From an uncultured Parasphingopyxis sp. (GTDB lineage Bacteria > Pseudomonadota > Alphaproteobacteria > Sphingomonadales > Sphingomonadaceae), in assembly GCA_947259005.1 (NCBI GenBank), contig CAMYKP010000012.1, forward strand, positions 90,384-154,383: a stretch of DNA of 64,000 nt. The letters are read 5' to 3'. The notes under the pieces were generated by a model that had not been told where the DNA came from, ran no database searches, and saw only the letters and a program-made list of their open reading frames with translations. Shown here piece after piece: positions 63,390 to 64,000 of this stretch (the first letter of the stretch is position 1; every line of letters begins with the position of its first letter). Position numbers and translations under genes: made by a program.

Positions 63390-63761
63390 TTATTTGGGAC
63401 GCTTGGCGCCGTATTTCGAACGGCTCTGCTTGCGATCCTTAACACCCTGCGTATCGAGAACGCCGCGCAGCACGTGATAGCGGACGCCGGGAAGATCGCG
63501 AACACGACCGCCACGGATCAGCACAACACTATGCTCCTGCAGGTTATGCCCCTCGCCCGGAATATAGCTGATGACTTCGCGCTGGTTGGTCAGGCGAACC
63601 TTCGCAACCTTACGCAGCGCCGAGTTCGGCTTTTTCGGGGTCGTCGTATAAACGCGCGTGCAAACGCCCCGCTTCTGCGGGTTCGCCTCCATCGCGGGCA
63701 CTTTCGATTTCGCCTTTTGCGGCGTGCGGCCCTTGCGGACCAGCTGATTGATCGTTGGCAT
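63390..63761 (-). CDS. rpsL: 30S ribosomal protein S12
   Basis: Decoding-centre protein, site of streptomycin-resistance mutations in other bacteria. Start ATG 63761 gives [23 protein letters not shown] and 123 residues; an upstream in-frame start is unlikely. The conserved loop [20 protein letters not shown] and [10 protein letters not shown] are intact, with no obvious resistance change visible to me (Lys43 and Lys88 regions not scored). First gene of the str operon. Confidence 0.97.
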   Translation of the reverse strand: MPTINQLVRKGRTPQKAKSKVPAMEANPQKRGVCTRVYTTTPKKPNSALRKVAKVRLTNQREVISYIPGEGHNLQEHSVVLIRGGRVRDLPGVRYHVLRGVLDTQGVKDRKQSRSKYGAKRPK

Positions 63762-64000
63762 GAAGCCCTTCACCTTTGTTCAGTTACTCTGTCACAGGCA
63801 CGCCGTGTGTTTCCCGAGTCCGGTAACCGGAAGCCGGAAACGCACAAAGGCCTTCCGGCAACCGCTAACGGCTCCGCAAGGCCCCATACACGCCAATGGC
63901 AATGTTCAAGCTCATCGTCCCATGTCGAATCATATTTGGGGTCGAACCCCACCACCGATCCTCTGGACTGGCGGCGATATAGCCCCGGTCCGGCAGACGG
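63762..64000. promoter_or_regulatory. Leader region upstream of rpsL
   Basis: About 240 bp that must carry the str-operon promoter. A bulged hairpin, CCGGAAG(63827-63833)/CTTCCGG(63852-63858) with two further pairs, lies 66-97 bases upstream of rpsL, and could be a leader structure. A short open frame here has no homology I recognise and is not called. No tRNA is visible. Confidence 0.3.

Noticed and set aside
63770-63955. A 61-codon minus-strand frame upstream of rpsL
   Set aside because: It lies in the expected leader of the str operon, has no recognised homologue, and the stop is close to the rpsL start only by chance.
1-64000. CRISPR array, insertion sequence, prophage or tRNA genes
   Set aside because: No regularly spaced direct repeats, transposase or phage-like proteins, or cloverleaf with a CCA end were found on reading both strands.

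Overview
This window is about 64 kb of chromosomal housekeeping DNA from a GC-rich Gram-negative alphaproteobacterium, most likely a sphingomonad (order Sphingomonadales). The evidence is protein-level: meso-DAP-type MurE, BamB and YfgM envelope proteins, a Coq4-type ubiquinone protein, an FtsL with a long acidic tail, RGG-rich ribosomal protein S5, and CtrA-like sites. No rRNA is present, so the placement is an inference. I saw no tRNA, CRISPR array, transposase, phage gene or replication origin.

Left part (1-6021, minus strand) is the start of the dcw cluster: mraZ, rsmH, ftsL, ftsI, murE, murF (cut by the left edge). Every junction is a 4-bp ATGA overlap. Positions 6375-11896 hold cysK with a small membrane protein, an AT-richer secreted orphan, a methyltransferase/acyl-CoA synthetase pair and a hypoxanthine-type DNA glycosylase. 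Positions 12248-19837 run mostly on the plus strand: two lipoproteins, purL, a divergent coq4, a nitroreductase, a DUF418 membrane protein, and an iron module made of a 56-residue bfd gene behind a Fur-like box followed by bfr. Positions 19849-25049 (minus) hold an HPt protein, tusA-like, der, bamB, yfgM-like and panB. The yfgM-bamB-der order is the conserved outer-membrane-assembly/ribosome-GTPase block.

Positions 25216-38669 are a mixed metabolic and signalling stretch. It has a Pcm/erythromycin-esterase fusion, an ArsC-like reductase coupled to purT, DUF4336 and GNAT proteins, and an AT-richer ArsR-desaturase operon. It also has a PAS/degenerate-GGDEF protein, guaA, a soluble receptor-like protein with a chemoreceptor hairpin at its N-terminus, an exported basic protein, and a prolyl oligopeptidase.

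Positions 38757-63761 (minus) are the ribosomal superoperon: rpsL-rpsG-fusA-tuf, then the S10 and spc genes through secY-adk, and finally rpsM-rpsK-rpoA-rplQ. About 5.7 kb between adk and rpsM interrupts the usual order. It contains a START-like protein, gdhA, a DUF3052 protein, a small membrane protein, and a RimK ligase, RimK-associated protease and AstE/AspA deacylase trio. The rpsM-rplQ block has its own near-consensus promoter and ends in a strong terminator.

The most interesting items are the RimK trio inside the ribosomal superoperon, the 135-residue extension of S5, the soluble receptor with inverted domain order next to a CtrA-like site, the Pcm-Ere fusion, the ArsR-desaturase operon with a palindrome over its ribosome-binding site, and the very short bfd gene.
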